A stretch of 64,000 bases of DNA. Origin: Hydrogenophaga palleronii_A. GTDB lineage: Bacteria; Pseudomonadota; Gammaproteobacteria; Burkholderiales; Burkholderiaceae_C. Numbering within the stretch: position 1 is the stretch's first letter; each line of letters starts with the position of its first letter. Positions 46,041 through 54,934 of this stretch are shown in pieces. Where the stretch lies: contig NZ_JAVDWU010000008.1 in the NCBI RefSeq assembly GCF_031457455.1, positions 62,001-126,000 on the forward strand, read 5' to 3'. Under the pieces are notes generated by a model, which made no database searches, was not told where the DNA came from, and was given only the letters and a program-made list of their open reading frames with translations. The position numbers and the translations under genes were made by a program.

Positions 46041-47081
46041 ATGTACGCCGCCCATCCCCACCGCTACGACCACATGCCCTACCGCCAGGTCGGCAAAAGC
46101 GGCCTCAAGCTGCCCAGCATCACACTGGGCCTGTGGCACAACTTCGGTGACACCACGTCCATCGCCACGCAGCGCGCCATGCTGCGCACCGCCTTCGATT
46201 TGGGTATCACCCACTTCGACCTGGCCAACAACTATGGCCCGCCCTACGGCAGCGCCGAAACCAACTTCGGTGAGCACTTGCGCCGTGATTTCAGGCCTTA
46301 CCGCGACGAGCTGATCATTTCCAGCAAGGCCGGCTACGACATGTGGCCCGGCCCTTACGGCCAGGGCGGCGGTTCGCGCAAGTACGTGCTCGCCAGCCTG
46401 GACCAGAGCCTCAAGCGCATGGGGCTGGACTACGTTGACATCTTTTACTCCCACCGCTTCGACCCCGACACCCCGCTGGAAGAAACCATGGGCGCATTGG
46501 CCACCGCCGTGCAACAGGGCAAAGCCCTGTACGTGGGCATTTCCAGCTATTCGGCCGGCAAAACGCGCGAGGCCGCAGCCATCTTGCGCCAGATGGGCGT
46601 GCCGCTGCTGATCCACCAGCCTTCGTACAGCATGTTGAATCGCTGGGTGGAGGAGGATCTGTTGGACACCCTGCAGGCCGAAGGCATGGGCTGCATCGCC
46701 TTCAGCCCGCTGGCGCAAGGCCTGCTCACCAACAAGTACCTCAATGGCGTGCCCGACGATGCGCGCATCCACCGCCCGGGCGGTGGCTCGTTCAAGCCAG
46801 AACACCTGAGCGAGCAGAACCTGACCCATGTGCGCGCGCTCAACGACATGGCCCAGGCGCGTGGCCAGAGCCTCGCGCAAATGGCGGTGGCCTGGGTGCT
46901 GCGCCACAACGGCATGAGCTCGGCCCTCATCGGCGCCAGCAAGCCCGAACAGATCAAGGAACTGGTGGGCGCCCTGGACAAGCTCAGCTTCAGCGCCGAA
47001 GAGCTGACCGCCATCGACCAGCACGCGGTGGACGGCGGCCTCAACCTGTGGAAAAAATCTTCAACCGAGCAGATGTTGTAA
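46041..47081 (+). CDS. mgrA: Aldo/keto reductase, L-glyceraldehyde-3-phosphate reductase type
   Basis: A 346-residue NADPH-dependent aldo/keto reductase resembling E. coli YghZ (detoxifies L-glyceraldehyde-3-phosphate and methylglyoxal). HFDLANNYGPPYGSAE carries the catalytic Asp and Tyr, ISSKAGYDMWPGPYG the Lys, and FYSHRFDPDTPLEET the His. The C-terminal GASKPEQIKELVGAL binds NADPH. The ATG at 46041 follows caaggag. The leader and first third are duplicated as a pseudogene at 33.7 kb. Confidence 0.92.
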   Translation: MYAAHPHRYDHMPYRQVGKSGLKLPSITLGLWHNFGDTTSIATQRAMLRTAFDLGITHFDLANNYGPPYGSAETNFGEHLRRDFRPYRDELIISSKAGYDMWPGPYGQGGGSRKYVLASLDQSLKRMGLDYVDIFYSHRFDPDTPLEETMGALATAVQQGKALYVGISSYSAGKTREAAAILRQMGVPLLIHQPSYSMLNRWVEEDLLDTLQAEGMGCIAFSPLAQGLLTNKYLNGVPDDARIHRPGGGSFKPEHLSEQNLTHVRALNDMAQARGQSLAQMAVAWVLRHNGMSSALIGASKPEQIKELVGALDKLSFSAEELTAIDQHAVDGGLNLWKKSSTEQML

Positions 47082-47154
47082 AGCCGGGGGAGGGGCCGAT
47101 CCAGCGAGCAAGCGACGGGGGTGAGCCACACCCTTTCCGGCGCGAAATGCCTTA

Positions 47155-47238
47155 TTCCAGAGATACCGAGGATCCGGCTCTGCCGGTCCCAGGTATCGCC
47201 CCCTTGAGGGGGTGACGGGCGCAGCCCGGCGCGGGGGT
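47155..47238 (+). repeat. Intergenic repeat family A, divergent copy 6
   Basis: ggatccggctctgccggtcc, cgcccccttgagggggtgac and gcgcagcccggcgcgggggt: same block order as other copies with changed bases. It ends 5 bp before the stop of the minus-strand thioredoxin-fold gene. Confidence 0.6.
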
Positions 47239-47242
47239 GGGC

Positions 47243-48208
47243 CTAATTCAGTGCCATGCTCAGCTTGCGCCGGTACTGCGACACCAACTGCGCCTGTGGG
47301 TCTTCCTGCACCGCCGCTTTGCCCGACAGTTCAATGCCCCCCGCGCTTTTGCCCGTGGCCGCCGGGTCGGTCTTGGGCTTGGGCGGGGTCATGAGTTCCA
47401 GCAGGGCCACGTAGGTCTTGCGCGGCGCCTCGTCTTCCCATTTCTTGTCGCGCATGATGATTTCCAGCAGCTCTTCCAGGGCGGAAGGCCATTCACCCAT
47501 CGCGATCAGCACGCGGCTCTTGGCAAAGCGGGTGTCAAAGTCGCGCTTGTTCTGGGCGATCAGTTCGTCGAACTTTTCCATGGGCCATTGACCGCGCGGG
47601 TCGGCACCCACGAACTCCAGCGCCTTGAGCCACTGGTTCAGCGCTTCAAAGCGCAGCGACGCGGGGATGCGCGTCAAAGTGGGGGCCAGTGCGGCGGTGG
47701 CCTGTTCGAACAGGCCGTGGCTGATGCATTGGCGGACCAGCTCAAAGCGCAGGTCGTCGTTTTCGGGGGCTTGTTCCACCGCCTGGGCCAGTTTCTCCAG
47801 TGCGGTGCCGGCGTCGGCCTCGTTGCCTTCGGCCAGCAGTTGCTGCGCTTCGTCGGCCTGAGCCAGGGCGTCCAGTTCGTCTTCGCTGGGCACGTGTTTG
47901 TCCAGAAAGGCCTTGATCTGGCCTTCGGGCAGGGCACCCATGAAGCCGTCCACCGGCTGTCCGTTCATCAGCAGCACGCAGGTGGGAATGCTCTTGATGC
48001 CGAAGGCTGCGGCCAGCTGCTGCTCCTGGTCGGAATCGATTTTCACCAGCTTGAACCGGCCAGCGTATTCGGTCTCCACCTTCTCCAGCAGCGGGCCGAT
48101 CACCTTGCAGGGGCCGCACCACGGGGCCCAGAAATCCACCAGAACGGGTGTGTGCATCGAGGCTTCGATGACCTCGGTTTCGAAGTTGGCGATGGTGACA
48201 TTGATCAT
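47243..48208 (-). CDS. ybbN: Thioredoxin-fold co-chaperone with C-terminal TPR region (YbbN/CnoX-like)
   Basis: A 321-residue protein: thioredoxin domain (about 1-108) with the active site VDFWAPWCGPCKVIGPLLE near 24, cis-proline segment KSIPTCVLLMNG, then helical repeats (about 120-285) typical of YbbN. E. coli CnoX lacks the first active-site cysteine, while here WCGPC is intact, so redox activity is possible. The ATG at 48208 (MINVTIANFETEVIEAS) is chosen. Divergent from purE. Confidence 0.9.
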   Translation of the reverse strand: MINVTIANFETEVIEASMHTPVLVDFWAPWCGPCKVIGPLLEKVETEYAGRFKLVKIDSDQEQQLAAAFGIKSIPTCVLLMNGQPVDGFMGALPEGQIKAFLDKHVPSEDELDALAQADEAQQLLAEGNEADAGTALEKLAQAVEQAPENDDLRFELVRQCISHGLFEQATAALAPTLTRIPASLRFEALNQWLKALEFVGADPRGQWPMEKFDELIAQNKRDFDTRFAKSRVLIAMGEWPSALEELLEIIMRDKKWEDEAPRKTYVALLELMTPPKPKTDPAATGKSAGGIELSGKAAVQEDPQAQLVSQYRRKLSMALN

Positions 48209-48348
48209 GGCAAATGCTCGGGTGTGGCCCGCGCAGCGGGGGGTGCGGGGGCTGGAAACGTAAAATCGACACTTTACCGGAGCCGGGCGCCCTTGCCCGA
48301 GCCCGCTTCCCGCACCGGCTGGCTTCACGGCTGGCCAAAGGCACCCTC

Positions 48349-48837
48349 ATGAACCCCATCCAAGTGGGCGTGGTCATGGGTTCCAGCAGCGACTGGGACA
48401 CCATGCAGCACGCCGTGCAGATCCTCAAGGACTTTGACATCGCGCACGAGGCGCGTGTGGTCTCGGCCCACCGCATGCCCGACGACATGTTCGCTTACGC
48501 CGAAGCGGCCGTTGGTCGCGGACTCAAGGCCATCATCGCCGGGGCCGGCGGCGCAGCCCACCTGCCGGGCATGATCGCGGCCAAGACCGTGGTGCCAGTG
48601 CTGGGTGTGCCGGTGCAGTCCAAGGCGCTTTCGGGTGTGGATTCGCTGCATTCCATTGTGCAGATGCCCAAGGGCGTTCCCGTGGCCACCTTTGCCATCG
48701 GCAGCGCGGGCGCGGCGAACGCGGCGCTGTTTGCCGTGGCCCTGCTGGCCAACGTTGACCCGGCCCTGCGCGCCAGGCTGGAGGCCTTCCGCGCGGCACA
48801 GACCGAAGCAGCGCGCCAGATGACACTGCCTTCCTGA
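48349..48837 (+). CDS. purE: N5-carboxyaminoimidazole ribonucleotide mutase
   Basis: Class I PurE (162 residues), which rearranges N5-CAIR to CAIR in purine synthesis. Landmarks: GVVMGSSSDWDTM near 8, VVSAHRMPDDMFAYAEAA near 40, GAGGAAHLPGMIAAKTVVPVLGVPV near 70. The ATG at 48349 opens the conserved region. purK begins 4 bp after its stop, so the two are one operon supplying CAIR to PurC. Confidence 0.96.
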   Translation: MNPIQVGVVMGSSSDWDTMQHAVQILKDFDIAHEARVVSAHRMPDDMFAYAEAAVGRGLKAIIAGAGGAAHLPGMIAAKTVVPVLGVPVQSKALSGVDSLHSIVQMPKGVPVATFAIGSAGAANAALFAVALLANVDPALRARLEAFRAAQTEAARQMTLPS

Positions 48838-48841
48838 ACCC

Positions 48842-50071
48842 ATGAGTCTCAAACCCCTTTTGCCCGGCGCCTTGTCCGACCGCGGCCAACAAATGACCCT
48901 GGGCGTCATGGGTGGTGGCCAGCTCGGCCGCATGTTCGTTCAGGCCGCGCAGGCCATGGGCTATTTCACCGCAGTGCTGGACCCGGACCCGGCGAGCCCG
49001 GCCGGCCTCATCAGCCATTTCCATATCCAGACCGCGTACGACGACGAGCAGGGCCTGGCGCAGCTGATGCAGCGCTGCGACGCCATCACCACCGAGTTCG
49101 AGAACGTGCCCGCGCCCGCTCTGGTGACGCTGGGTGCGCACCGGCCCGTGGCGCCATCGGCCCCGTGCGTGGCGGTGGCGCAGGACCGCATCAAGGAAAA
49201 GGCCCACTTTCTGGCCTGTGCGCCGGTCAGCGGCGTGTATCCCGCGCCCTATGCGGCCATTGAAAGCGACGAGCTGCTGGCCGCCGTGCCGGCCGATCTG
49301 CTGCCCGGCATCCTGAAAACCGCCCGCATGGGCTACGACGGCAAGGGTCAGATGCGGGTGTCCACCCGCGAAGAGCTGGCCAGCGCCTGGGAGCAGCTCG
49401 GCCGTGTGCCCTGTGTGCTGGAAAAAATGTTGCCCTTGCAGTCGGAGTGCTCGGTCATCGTGGCGCGGGGCACGAATGGTCAGGTGGTCAGCTTCCCGGT
49501 GCAGGCCAACACCCACCGCGACGGCATCCTGGCCACCACGGAGGTCTATGAAGGCGCCGTGCCGGCCGATCTGGCAGAGCGCGCCCAGGCCAGCACCGTG
49601 GCCATCGCCAATCACCTGCACTACGTGGGCGTGCTGTGCGTGGAGTATTTCGTGGTGGACAACGGCACCGGTGGGCAAGACCTGGTGGTCAACGAAATGG
49701 CACCGCGCCCGCACAACAGCGGCCACTACACGCAAAACGCCTGCGACATGTCGCAGTTTGAAGCGCAGGTGCGTACCCTGGCCGGCCTGCCGCTGCCACA
49801 ACCGCGCCAGCACAGCCCGGCCATCATGGTCAACCTGCTGGGCGATCTCTGGTTCGAACCCAATGCCACACATGCCGAGCGCAGCGAGCGCGCGGTCACG
49901 CCGCCGTGGACACAGGTGCTGGCCCTGCCCGGCACCCACTTGCACCTGTACGGCAAGCTCAGCGCCCGCCCGGGCCGCAAGATGGGGCATCTGAACATCA
50001 CCGCACCCACTGTGGCGCAGGTGCGAGAGACCGCAGCACAGGTGCTCCAGCTGCTGGGTCTGAGGACATGA
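48842..50071 (+). CDS. purK: N5-carboxyaminoimidazole ribonucleotide synthase
   Basis: ATP-grasp ligase of 409 residues making N5-CAIR from AIR, bicarbonate and ATP. LGVMGGGQLGRMFVQAA near 20, TTEFENVPAPAL near 85, ILKTARMGYDGKGQMRV near 160, CVLEKMLPLQSECSVIVAR near 190 and NEMAPRPHNSGHYTQNACDMSQFE near 280. An N-terminal extension of about 17 residues precedes the nucleotide-binding fold. Coupled to purE. Confidence 0.96.
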   Translation: MSLKPLLPGALSDRGQQMTLGVMGGGQLGRMFVQAAQAMGYFTAVLDPDPASPAGLISHFHIQTAYDDEQGLAQLMQRCDAITTEFENVPAPALVTLGAHRPVAPSAPCVAVAQDRIKEKAHFLACAPVSGVYPAPYAAIESDELLAAVPADLLPGILKTARMGYDGKGQMRVSTREELASAWEQLGRVPCVLEKMLPLQSECSVIVARGTNGQVVSFPVQANTHRDGILATTEVYEGAVPADLAERAQASTVAIANHLHYVGVLCVEYFVVDNGTGGQDLVVNEMAPRPHNSGHYTQNACDMSQFEAQVRTLAGLPLPQPRQHSPAIMVNLLGDLWFEPNATHAERSERAVTPPWTQVLALPGTHLHLYGKLSARPGRKMGHLNITAPTVAQVRETAAQVLQLLGLRT

Positions 50072-50143
50072 CCCCCCCGGTGCGCCTGCGGCGCTTCCCC
50101 CCAGGGGGCCGCACCAGCAGCCCGGCAAAGCCGGTTCTGCGGT
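50072..50143 (-). repeat. Intergenic repeat family A, copy 7
   Basis: Begins directly at the purK stop: accccccc-ggtgcgcctgcggcgc, then ttccccccagggggcc and gcccggcaaagccggttctg. Shorter than the other copies. Confidence 0.7.
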
Positions 50144-50182
50144 GCGCGTGCTTGGGTGTGCACTTCGGGTGACAGCGCATCC

Positions 50183-51196
50183 ATGCCTCAGTTAATGAAC
50201 GCGAACGACCCGGCCGCCATCGAGGCGGCGGCCGGGCGCCTGGCCGCCGGTTCACTGGTAGGCATGCCCACTGAAACCGTCTATGGCCTGGCGGCCAACG
50301 CCGACAACGCCAGCGCGGTCCAGCGCATCTTTGCTGCCAAGGGCCGGCCCAGCGACCATCCGTTGATCGTGCACCTGGCGCCTGGCATCGGTGAACAGGG
50401 CTGGCGCGCGGGGGTGGATCATTACGCTCGCGACGTGCCGCTGTTCGCCCTGGCGCTCATGAAGGCGTTCTGGCCCGGGCCGCTCACGCTCATCGTGCCC
50501 CGTCGCCCGGACGTGGCGGCGGTCGCGGCGGGTGGTCAGAGCTCGGTGGGCCTGCGCTGCCCGGCGCACCCGGTGGCGCAGGCGCTGCTCACCGCCGCGG
50601 CGGCTCATGGGGTGTCCGGTGTGGCCGCGCCCAGCGCAAACCGCTTCGGCCGGGTCAGCCCCACCACCGCCCGGCATGTGGCGGAGGAGTTCTCAGCGCT
50701 GGGCGACGACGAGTTGCTGATTCTGGACGGGGGTGCTTGCCCGGTGGGCATCGAATCGACCATCGTGGACTGCTCCCGCGGCGCGCCGGTATTGCTGCGC
50801 CCCGGCATGGTCACCCAGGCGCAACTGGAAGCGGCCTGCGGGCAGCCGGTGCGCGAGCGCGATGAAGCCGCGCCGCGCGCATCGGGCACCCTGGCTTCAC
50901 ACTACGCGCCGCGCGCCAAGGTGCGGCTGATGGACGCCAAGCCGCTGCAAACGGCGCTGGACGTGCTGGGCGCTGATGCCAGGCACATCGCGGTGTACGC
51001 GCGCAGCCCGATGAAGGCACACCGCAATGCGTCCGTCCGGCGCATGCCCATGGATGCGGCTGCGGCAGCGCAGGAGCTGTTTGCCGTGCTGCGCGAACTG
51101 GATGCCACGGGCGTGCGCCTGATCTGGGTGGAAACCCCGCCGGCATCGCCGGAATGGGATGGGGTGCGGGACCGGTTGGAGCGGGCGGCGGCTTGA
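50183..51196 (+). CDS. tsaC: L-threonylcarbamoyladenylate synthase (Sua5 type)
   Basis: Makes threonylcarbamoyl-AMP for the t6A37 modification of tRNA; partner TsaB is encoded at 53.5 kb. About 337 residues: YrdC domain (GMPTETVYGLAANADN, KGRPSDHPLIVHL, FWPGPLTLIVPRR, GVAAPSANRFGRVSPTTA, DGGACPVGIESTIVD) followed by a Sua5 domain after ASGTLASHYAPRA. The extra C-terminal domain makes it the long Sua5 form and not short TsaC. The start at 50183 (MPQLMNAND) is chosen; 50195 is possible. Confidence 0.94.
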   Translation: MPQLMNANDPAAIEAAAGRLAAGSLVGMPTETVYGLAANADNASAVQRIFAAKGRPSDHPLIVHLAPGIGEQGWRAGVDHYARDVPLFALALMKAFWPGPLTLIVPRRPDVAAVAAGGQSSVGLRCPAHPVAQALLTAAAAHGVSGVAAPSANRFGRVSPTTARHVAEEFSALGDDELLILDGGACPVGIESTIVDCSRGAPVLLRPGMVTQAQLEAACGQPVRERDEAAPRASGTLASHYAPRAKVRLMDAKPLQTALDVLGADARHIAVYARSPMKAHRNASVRRMPMDAAAAAQELFAVLRELDATGVRLIWVETPPASPEWDGVRDRLERAAA

Positions 51197-51202
51197 CTTG
51201 AC

Positions 51203-51297
51203 GCCACCCCCCGCGTCGCCTTCGGCGCCACCCCCCTGGGAGGGGGGCGACACCAGAGGCCCGGCAAAGCCGGTTCCTCGGTGTCTCTGGAACGGGG
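51203..51297 (-). repeat. Intergenic repeat family A, copy 8
   Basis: Starts 7 bp after the tsaC stop: ccccccgcgtcgccttcggc, cacccccctgggaggggggc and ggcccggcaaagccggttcc. Confidence 0.75.
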
Positions 51298-51357
51298 CAC
51301 TGCGCGCCGGACGGGCTTGTGAGGCAAGTCAATTCGCCTCTTGCAGACCCGCTCGTG

Positions 51358-51633
51358 TCAGCTGGTCGGATTCGACCGGCGCCCGTAGTGCAGCTTCATA
51401 CCCAGAATGGCCAGCGCCAGCACCAGGGTGACGGTGTTGGCTGCGACCACTGGCCAGGCCTTGAGTGCCAGGCCGTAGACCAGCCACAGCGCGATGCCCA
51501 GGGTGAAGGCGCTGTACATGCCCAACGAGATACCGCTCACGTCGCGTGTGCGAAACGTCAGCCAGGCCTGGGGCACGAAGCTGAATGTGGTGAGGCAGGC
51601 GGCGAAATAGCCGATGAGGTCGTCTGGGCGCAT
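51358..51633 (-). CDS. SemiSWEET family transporter
   Basis: A 91-residue protein with three hydrophobic helices and the PQ motif in FSFVPQAWLTFRTRDVSGIS, as in bacterial SemiSWEET sugar uniporters, which work as dimers. The Asn/Trp-type binding residues of the family appear in GIALWLVYG and VVAANTVTL. Too small to be a full SWEET. The ATG at 51633 is chosen; the frame continues upstream over dacB in another phase. Substrate unknown. Confidence 0.85.
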   Translation of the reverse strand: MRPDDLIGYFAACLTTFSFVPQAWLTFRTRDVSGISLGMYSAFTLGIALWLVYGLALKAWPVVAANTVTLVLALAILGMKLHYGRRSNPTS

Positions 51634-51743
51634 GGCGAGAATGATACGGATCGGCCGGTGTTTTGGATCTCTGTGATGGCCAAGTCCATACCGCGCCACA
51701 CGGCATTGTTGCGGTCTCTGGAAACGCCGTCGTTCACCGGCGA

Positions 51744-53291
51744 TCAGTCTGCCTGGCGAGCCGTCCATTCCACCAAAGCTTCCAGTGCCGGGCGGGCGGC
51801 GGGTGCGTTGGGGTGGTTGATGAAAGCGACCACCACGTAGCGCGCGCCGTTGGCGGCGTTCACATAGCCGGCCACGCCGGTCACGTCGCGCAGGGTGCCT
51901 GTCTTGAGCCAGGCATTGCCACGGGCGGCGCTGTTCGGGCTGTTCGCCATGCGCGCTGCCGTGCCTTTCACGCCGGCAATGGACAGCGACTGCACGAAGG
52001 CATCGCCCTTGGGGTGGCGCACGGCATGGCGCAACAGATTGGCCAGCCCGTCGGTGGTGATGCGTTCGTCGCGTGAGAGGCCGGAGCCGTTGTCGACCAC
52101 GGGCGCCGAGTAGCGTGTGCCGAACGTGCGGTGCCACCAGGTGGTGATCGCTTCGCGGGAGCGCTCAAAGCGGGCAGGGCGCAGCGCCAGCTGGCGATCG
52201 GCCACACTGCCTTCGGTCATCACCTGCGTGGGTGGAATCTGGCCCAGGGTGAGGAACACCTGCTGCGCCATCACGTTGTTGCTCCACTGGTTCACGTCGG
52301 TGATGATGTTCGAGAGCGGCAGCGAGCGAGCGTCGTGCAACAGGCGCGCGCCGGGTGGGGTGAGGCCGGTGCGCACGACACCGGTGATCGAGCCACCAGA
52401 GGCGCGCCACAGGCCTTCGATGGCCCTGGCGGCGTAGCTGGCCGGGTCCTGGTAGGCCACGGGCCACACCTGTTCGCCGCAGCGTTGCGGGTAGCTGCCT
52501 TCGAAGCGGATGGTGTTGGCGTCGTCAAACCGGGCACGCAGACCGCCGCGCCAGTCACCACAGCCGTTGCGGCTCAGCGGAACGGTGGGGTCGATGGTCA
52601 GCCCTGCCATGGGGGGCTCGCTGCGCACGTGGGCCACGCCCGCGCCGGGAATGGGCACAAAGGTCAGCACCACGGACTTGAAGTTGACCAGCAAGGCATC
52701 AGGCGCGGCGTTGTACGGTCGCAGGGCCTCGCCGTCGAAGGCGCCCGGGTCGTGGGCAGGCAATTCAAAGGCGCTGTGGTCGAGCACCATGTCGCCCAGA
52801 ATCACGCGCACCCCCTGCGCCTGCAGGCTGAAGTAAGCTTCCTGCAGGCGTTCCAGCACCAGCTTGGGGTCGCCGCCGCCGCGCACATACAGGTTGCCGC
52901 GCAACACGCCTTGCTCGACCTCGCCGTCGGTGTAGAAGCCGGTTTTCCAGGTGTAGTCGGGGCCGAGCATGTCAATCGCGGCGTAGGTGGTCACCAGCTT
53001 CATGACCGATGCCGGGTTCACGCTGGCGCCAGCCCGGTGGCGCAGGCGTTCATGGGCAACAGTGTCGGTGGACACCACCAGGGCCGACATCGCGCCCGTG
53101 GGCACCCCGGCGCGTTGCAAGGCCGTGAGCACGGTCGCAGGCAGCGCATCACCCGCTGCCGGCAACTGGGCGCAAGCTGGCAGCGCCAGTGCGGCCAGGC
53201 ACGCCAGCACACTTTGTCGCCACCCTGGCACGATCGAATTCCGGCCGGTGGTGGGCGTGGAATCTCGAAGGCGCAACAGGCGTGAAAACAT
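51744..53291 (-). CDS. dacB: D-alanyl-D-alanine carboxypeptidase/endopeptidase (PBP4, S13 family)
   Basis: Periplasmic peptidoglycan hydrolase of 515 residues. Signal or lipoprotein-like N-terminus (VLACLAALALPACAQLPA; a lipobox-like LPAC is present). Catalytic motifs: SxxK in NPASVMKLVTT near 90, SxN in QWSNNVMAQ near 325 and KTG in AWLKTGTLRD near 460. A large insert between SxxK and SxN is the S13 hallmark. Removes terminal D-Ala and cuts cross-links during wall remodelling. Confidence 0.93.
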   Translation of the reverse strand: MFSRLLRLRDSTPTTGRNSIVPGWRQSVLACLAALALPACAQLPAAGDALPATVLTALQRAGVPTGAMSALVVSTDTVAHERLRHRAGASVNPASVMKLVTTYAAIDMLGPDYTWKTGFYTDGEVEQGVLRGNLYVRGGGDPKLVLERLQEAYFSLQAQGVRVILGDMVLDHSAFELPAHDPGAFDGEALRPYNAAPDALLVNFKSVVLTFVPIPGAGVAHVRSEPPMAGLTIDPTVPLSRNGCGDWRGGLRARFDDANTIRFEGSYPQRCGEQVWPVAYQDPASYAARAIEGLWRASGGSITGVVRTGLTPPGARLLHDARSLPLSNIITDVNQWSNNVMAQQVFLTLGQIPPTQVMTEGSVADRQLALRPARFERSREAITTWWHRTFGTRYSAPVVDNGSGLSRDERITTDGLANLLRHAVRHPKGDAFVQSLSIAGVKGTAARMANSPNSAARGNAWLKTGTLRDVTGVAGYVNAANGARYVVVAFINHPNAPAARPALEALVEWTARQAD

Positions 53292-53462
53292 GGTGGCCGA
53301 TTATGAGGTGCCGCGCCGCTTCAGGTACCAGATCGAGCGGCGAAAGGTCGCGATTCGTGCGTCATCGGCAGCACATGTTTCAAACCCGCGCGCTTGCCCG
53401 TGAAGTGGCTCACGAAGTGTGGGCAAGGATGAGCCGGCGCGGGGGTGGCCGATAATGCCCGC

Positions 53463-54314
53463 ATGTCCTCACCACCCGATCTTTCACCTGTTGCACCCTC
53501 TGTTGGGCAACGGTTTCTCGCGATCGAATCCAGCACCGACACGCTGTCGGTCGCCCTGGGCTCGGGTGCGGTGGGTGACTCCGTGTGGACCCACACCGGC
53601 CCGGGCGCCGCGCAGGCTTCGACCACCTTGTTGCCGCAGGTGGGGGCCTTGCTGAACCAGGCCGGCTGGCCCCTGGAAACCCTGGACGCCGTGGTGTTTG
53701 CGCGCGGCCCCGGCTCGTTCACCGGCCTGCGCACCGCCTGCGCCGTGGCCCAGGGCCTGGCCTATGGCACGCAAGCCCTGGGCCGGGCGGGCGGGTTGCC
53801 GGTGCTGCCGGTGGACACCTTGCTGGCGCTGGCCGAAGAGGCGCGCTTCACGGTGCAGCAGGCGGGCCGCACGCCGCCGCAGGGCATCGTGGCCCTGCTC
53901 GATGCGCGCATGGGCGAGTTGTACGTTGCGGTTTATGCCAACCGTGCTGAAGGGCTGCAGGAGCTGGCACCGGCGCGCCTCTGTGCGCCGCAGGACCTGC
54001 TCGCCTACGTTGACGCCTGCCTGGAACCATTGAACAAGATGGGCTCGCCAGGCGGTCTCCTCGACAGCCAGGTGATCGATGTGCTGTGGGCGGGCAACGC
54101 CTTCAGCGCCTATCCCGCCTTGCTGGCCGGTCGATCCGTGGCGCCACTGACCCTGTTGCCCACCGCCGCGGCATTGCTGCGGCTCGCCCCCGGTTTGCTG
54201 GCCAGTGGGGCGGCCGTGGCCGCCCAAGATGCCTTGCCCTTGTACGTGCGCGACAAGGTCGCCCAGACCACGGCCGAACGTGAGCAACTTCGGGCCGCTG
54301 CAGCGCCCGTGTGA
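53463..54314 (+). CDS. tsaB: tRNA threonylcarbamoyladenosine biosynthesis protein TsaB
   Basis: Non-catalytic ASKHA-fold partner of TsaD/TsaE in t6A formation. About 283 residues: FLAIESSTDTLSVALGSG, LLPQVGALLNQAG, FARGPGSFTGLRTACAVAQGLA near 80, LLDARMGELYVAVYA. The ATG at 53463 (MSSPPDLSP) is preferred over 53445. First of the tsaB-rimI-udg group; the rimI start overlaps its stop. Confidence 0.93.
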   Translation: MSSPPDLSPVAPSVGQRFLAIESSTDTLSVALGSGAVGDSVWTHTGPGAAQASTTLLPQVGALLNQAGWPLETLDAVVFARGPGSFTGLRTACAVAQGLAYGTQALGRAGGLPVLPVDTLLALAEEARFTVQQAGRTPPQGIVALLDARMGELYVAVYANRAEGLQELAPARLCAPQDLLAYVDACLEPLNKMGSPGGLLDSQVIDVLWAGNAFSAYPALLAGRSVAPLTLLPTAAALLRLAPGLLASGAAVAAQDALPLYVRDKVAQTTAEREQLRAAAAPV

Positions 54315-54934
54315 AGACGGTTTTGTCCATGGCCCCATCCTCCCAGGCTGAATCCTCCCATGTCGTGCGCTGGCAAGCGGCAGACTGGCCGCACGCCGTG
54401 CCCACCGGGGCCGAGCGCCGGATCGCGTTCGAGCCGATGACCGCTGCCGATGTGGACACGGTGCAGGCGGTCGAGGCCAGCGCCTACGCCCATCCCTGGT
54501 CACGCAAGCACTTTCTTGACTCGTTGCAATCGGATCATCCGGCCATGATGCTGCTGGGGGAAGCGCTGCCCGGCGATGTGATTCACCCTGAGCGCGCAGA
54601 CGGCCGAGTGTTGCTGGGCTATCTGGTCGCCATGCCCGGTGTGGACGAAGTGCATCTGCTCAACATCACCGTGGCGCCGGCCCACCAGCGCATGGGCTGG
54701 GCGCGTTTCATGCTCGACGCGCTCGCCCTGTGGTCGCGTGCCCAGGGTGCTCAGTGGCTCTGGCTGGAAGTGCGCCAGAGCAACCTGCCCGCCCGTCGTC
54801 TGTACGAAAGCCACGGCTTCGCCCAGGTGGGCTTGCGCAAGGGCTACTACCCGAACGGCAAGTTTCAACGGGAAGACGCCGTGGTCATGAGCCTGAATCT
54901 GGTGGCGTCCCCGATCAAAGAGAAAGGCCCATGA
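54311..54934 (+). CDS. rimI: Ribosomal-protein-alanine N-acetyltransferase family (RimI)
   Basis: GNAT acetyltransferase, 207 residues from a GTG at 54311 overlapping the tsaB stop (GTGA); an ATG at 54329 is an alternative. FEPMTAADVDTVQAVEASAY begins the domain, EVHLLNITVAPAHQRMGWARFM carries the CoA-binding loop, and VRQSNLPARRLYESHGFAQVG near the end is typical of RimI. The QRMGWA loop replaces the usual QRxGxG/A. The N-terminus is about 45 residues longer than E. coli RimI. Confidence 0.88.
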   Translation: MKTVLSMAPSSQAESSHVVRWQAADWPHAVPTGAERRIAFEPMTAADVDTVQAVEASAYAHPWSRKHFLDSLQSDHPAMMLLGEALPGDVIHPERADGRVLLGYLVAMPGVDEVHLLNITVAPAHQRMGWARFMLDALALWSRAQGAQWLWLEVRQSNLPARRLYESHGFAQVGLRKGYYPNGKFQREDAVVMSLNLVASPIKEKGP

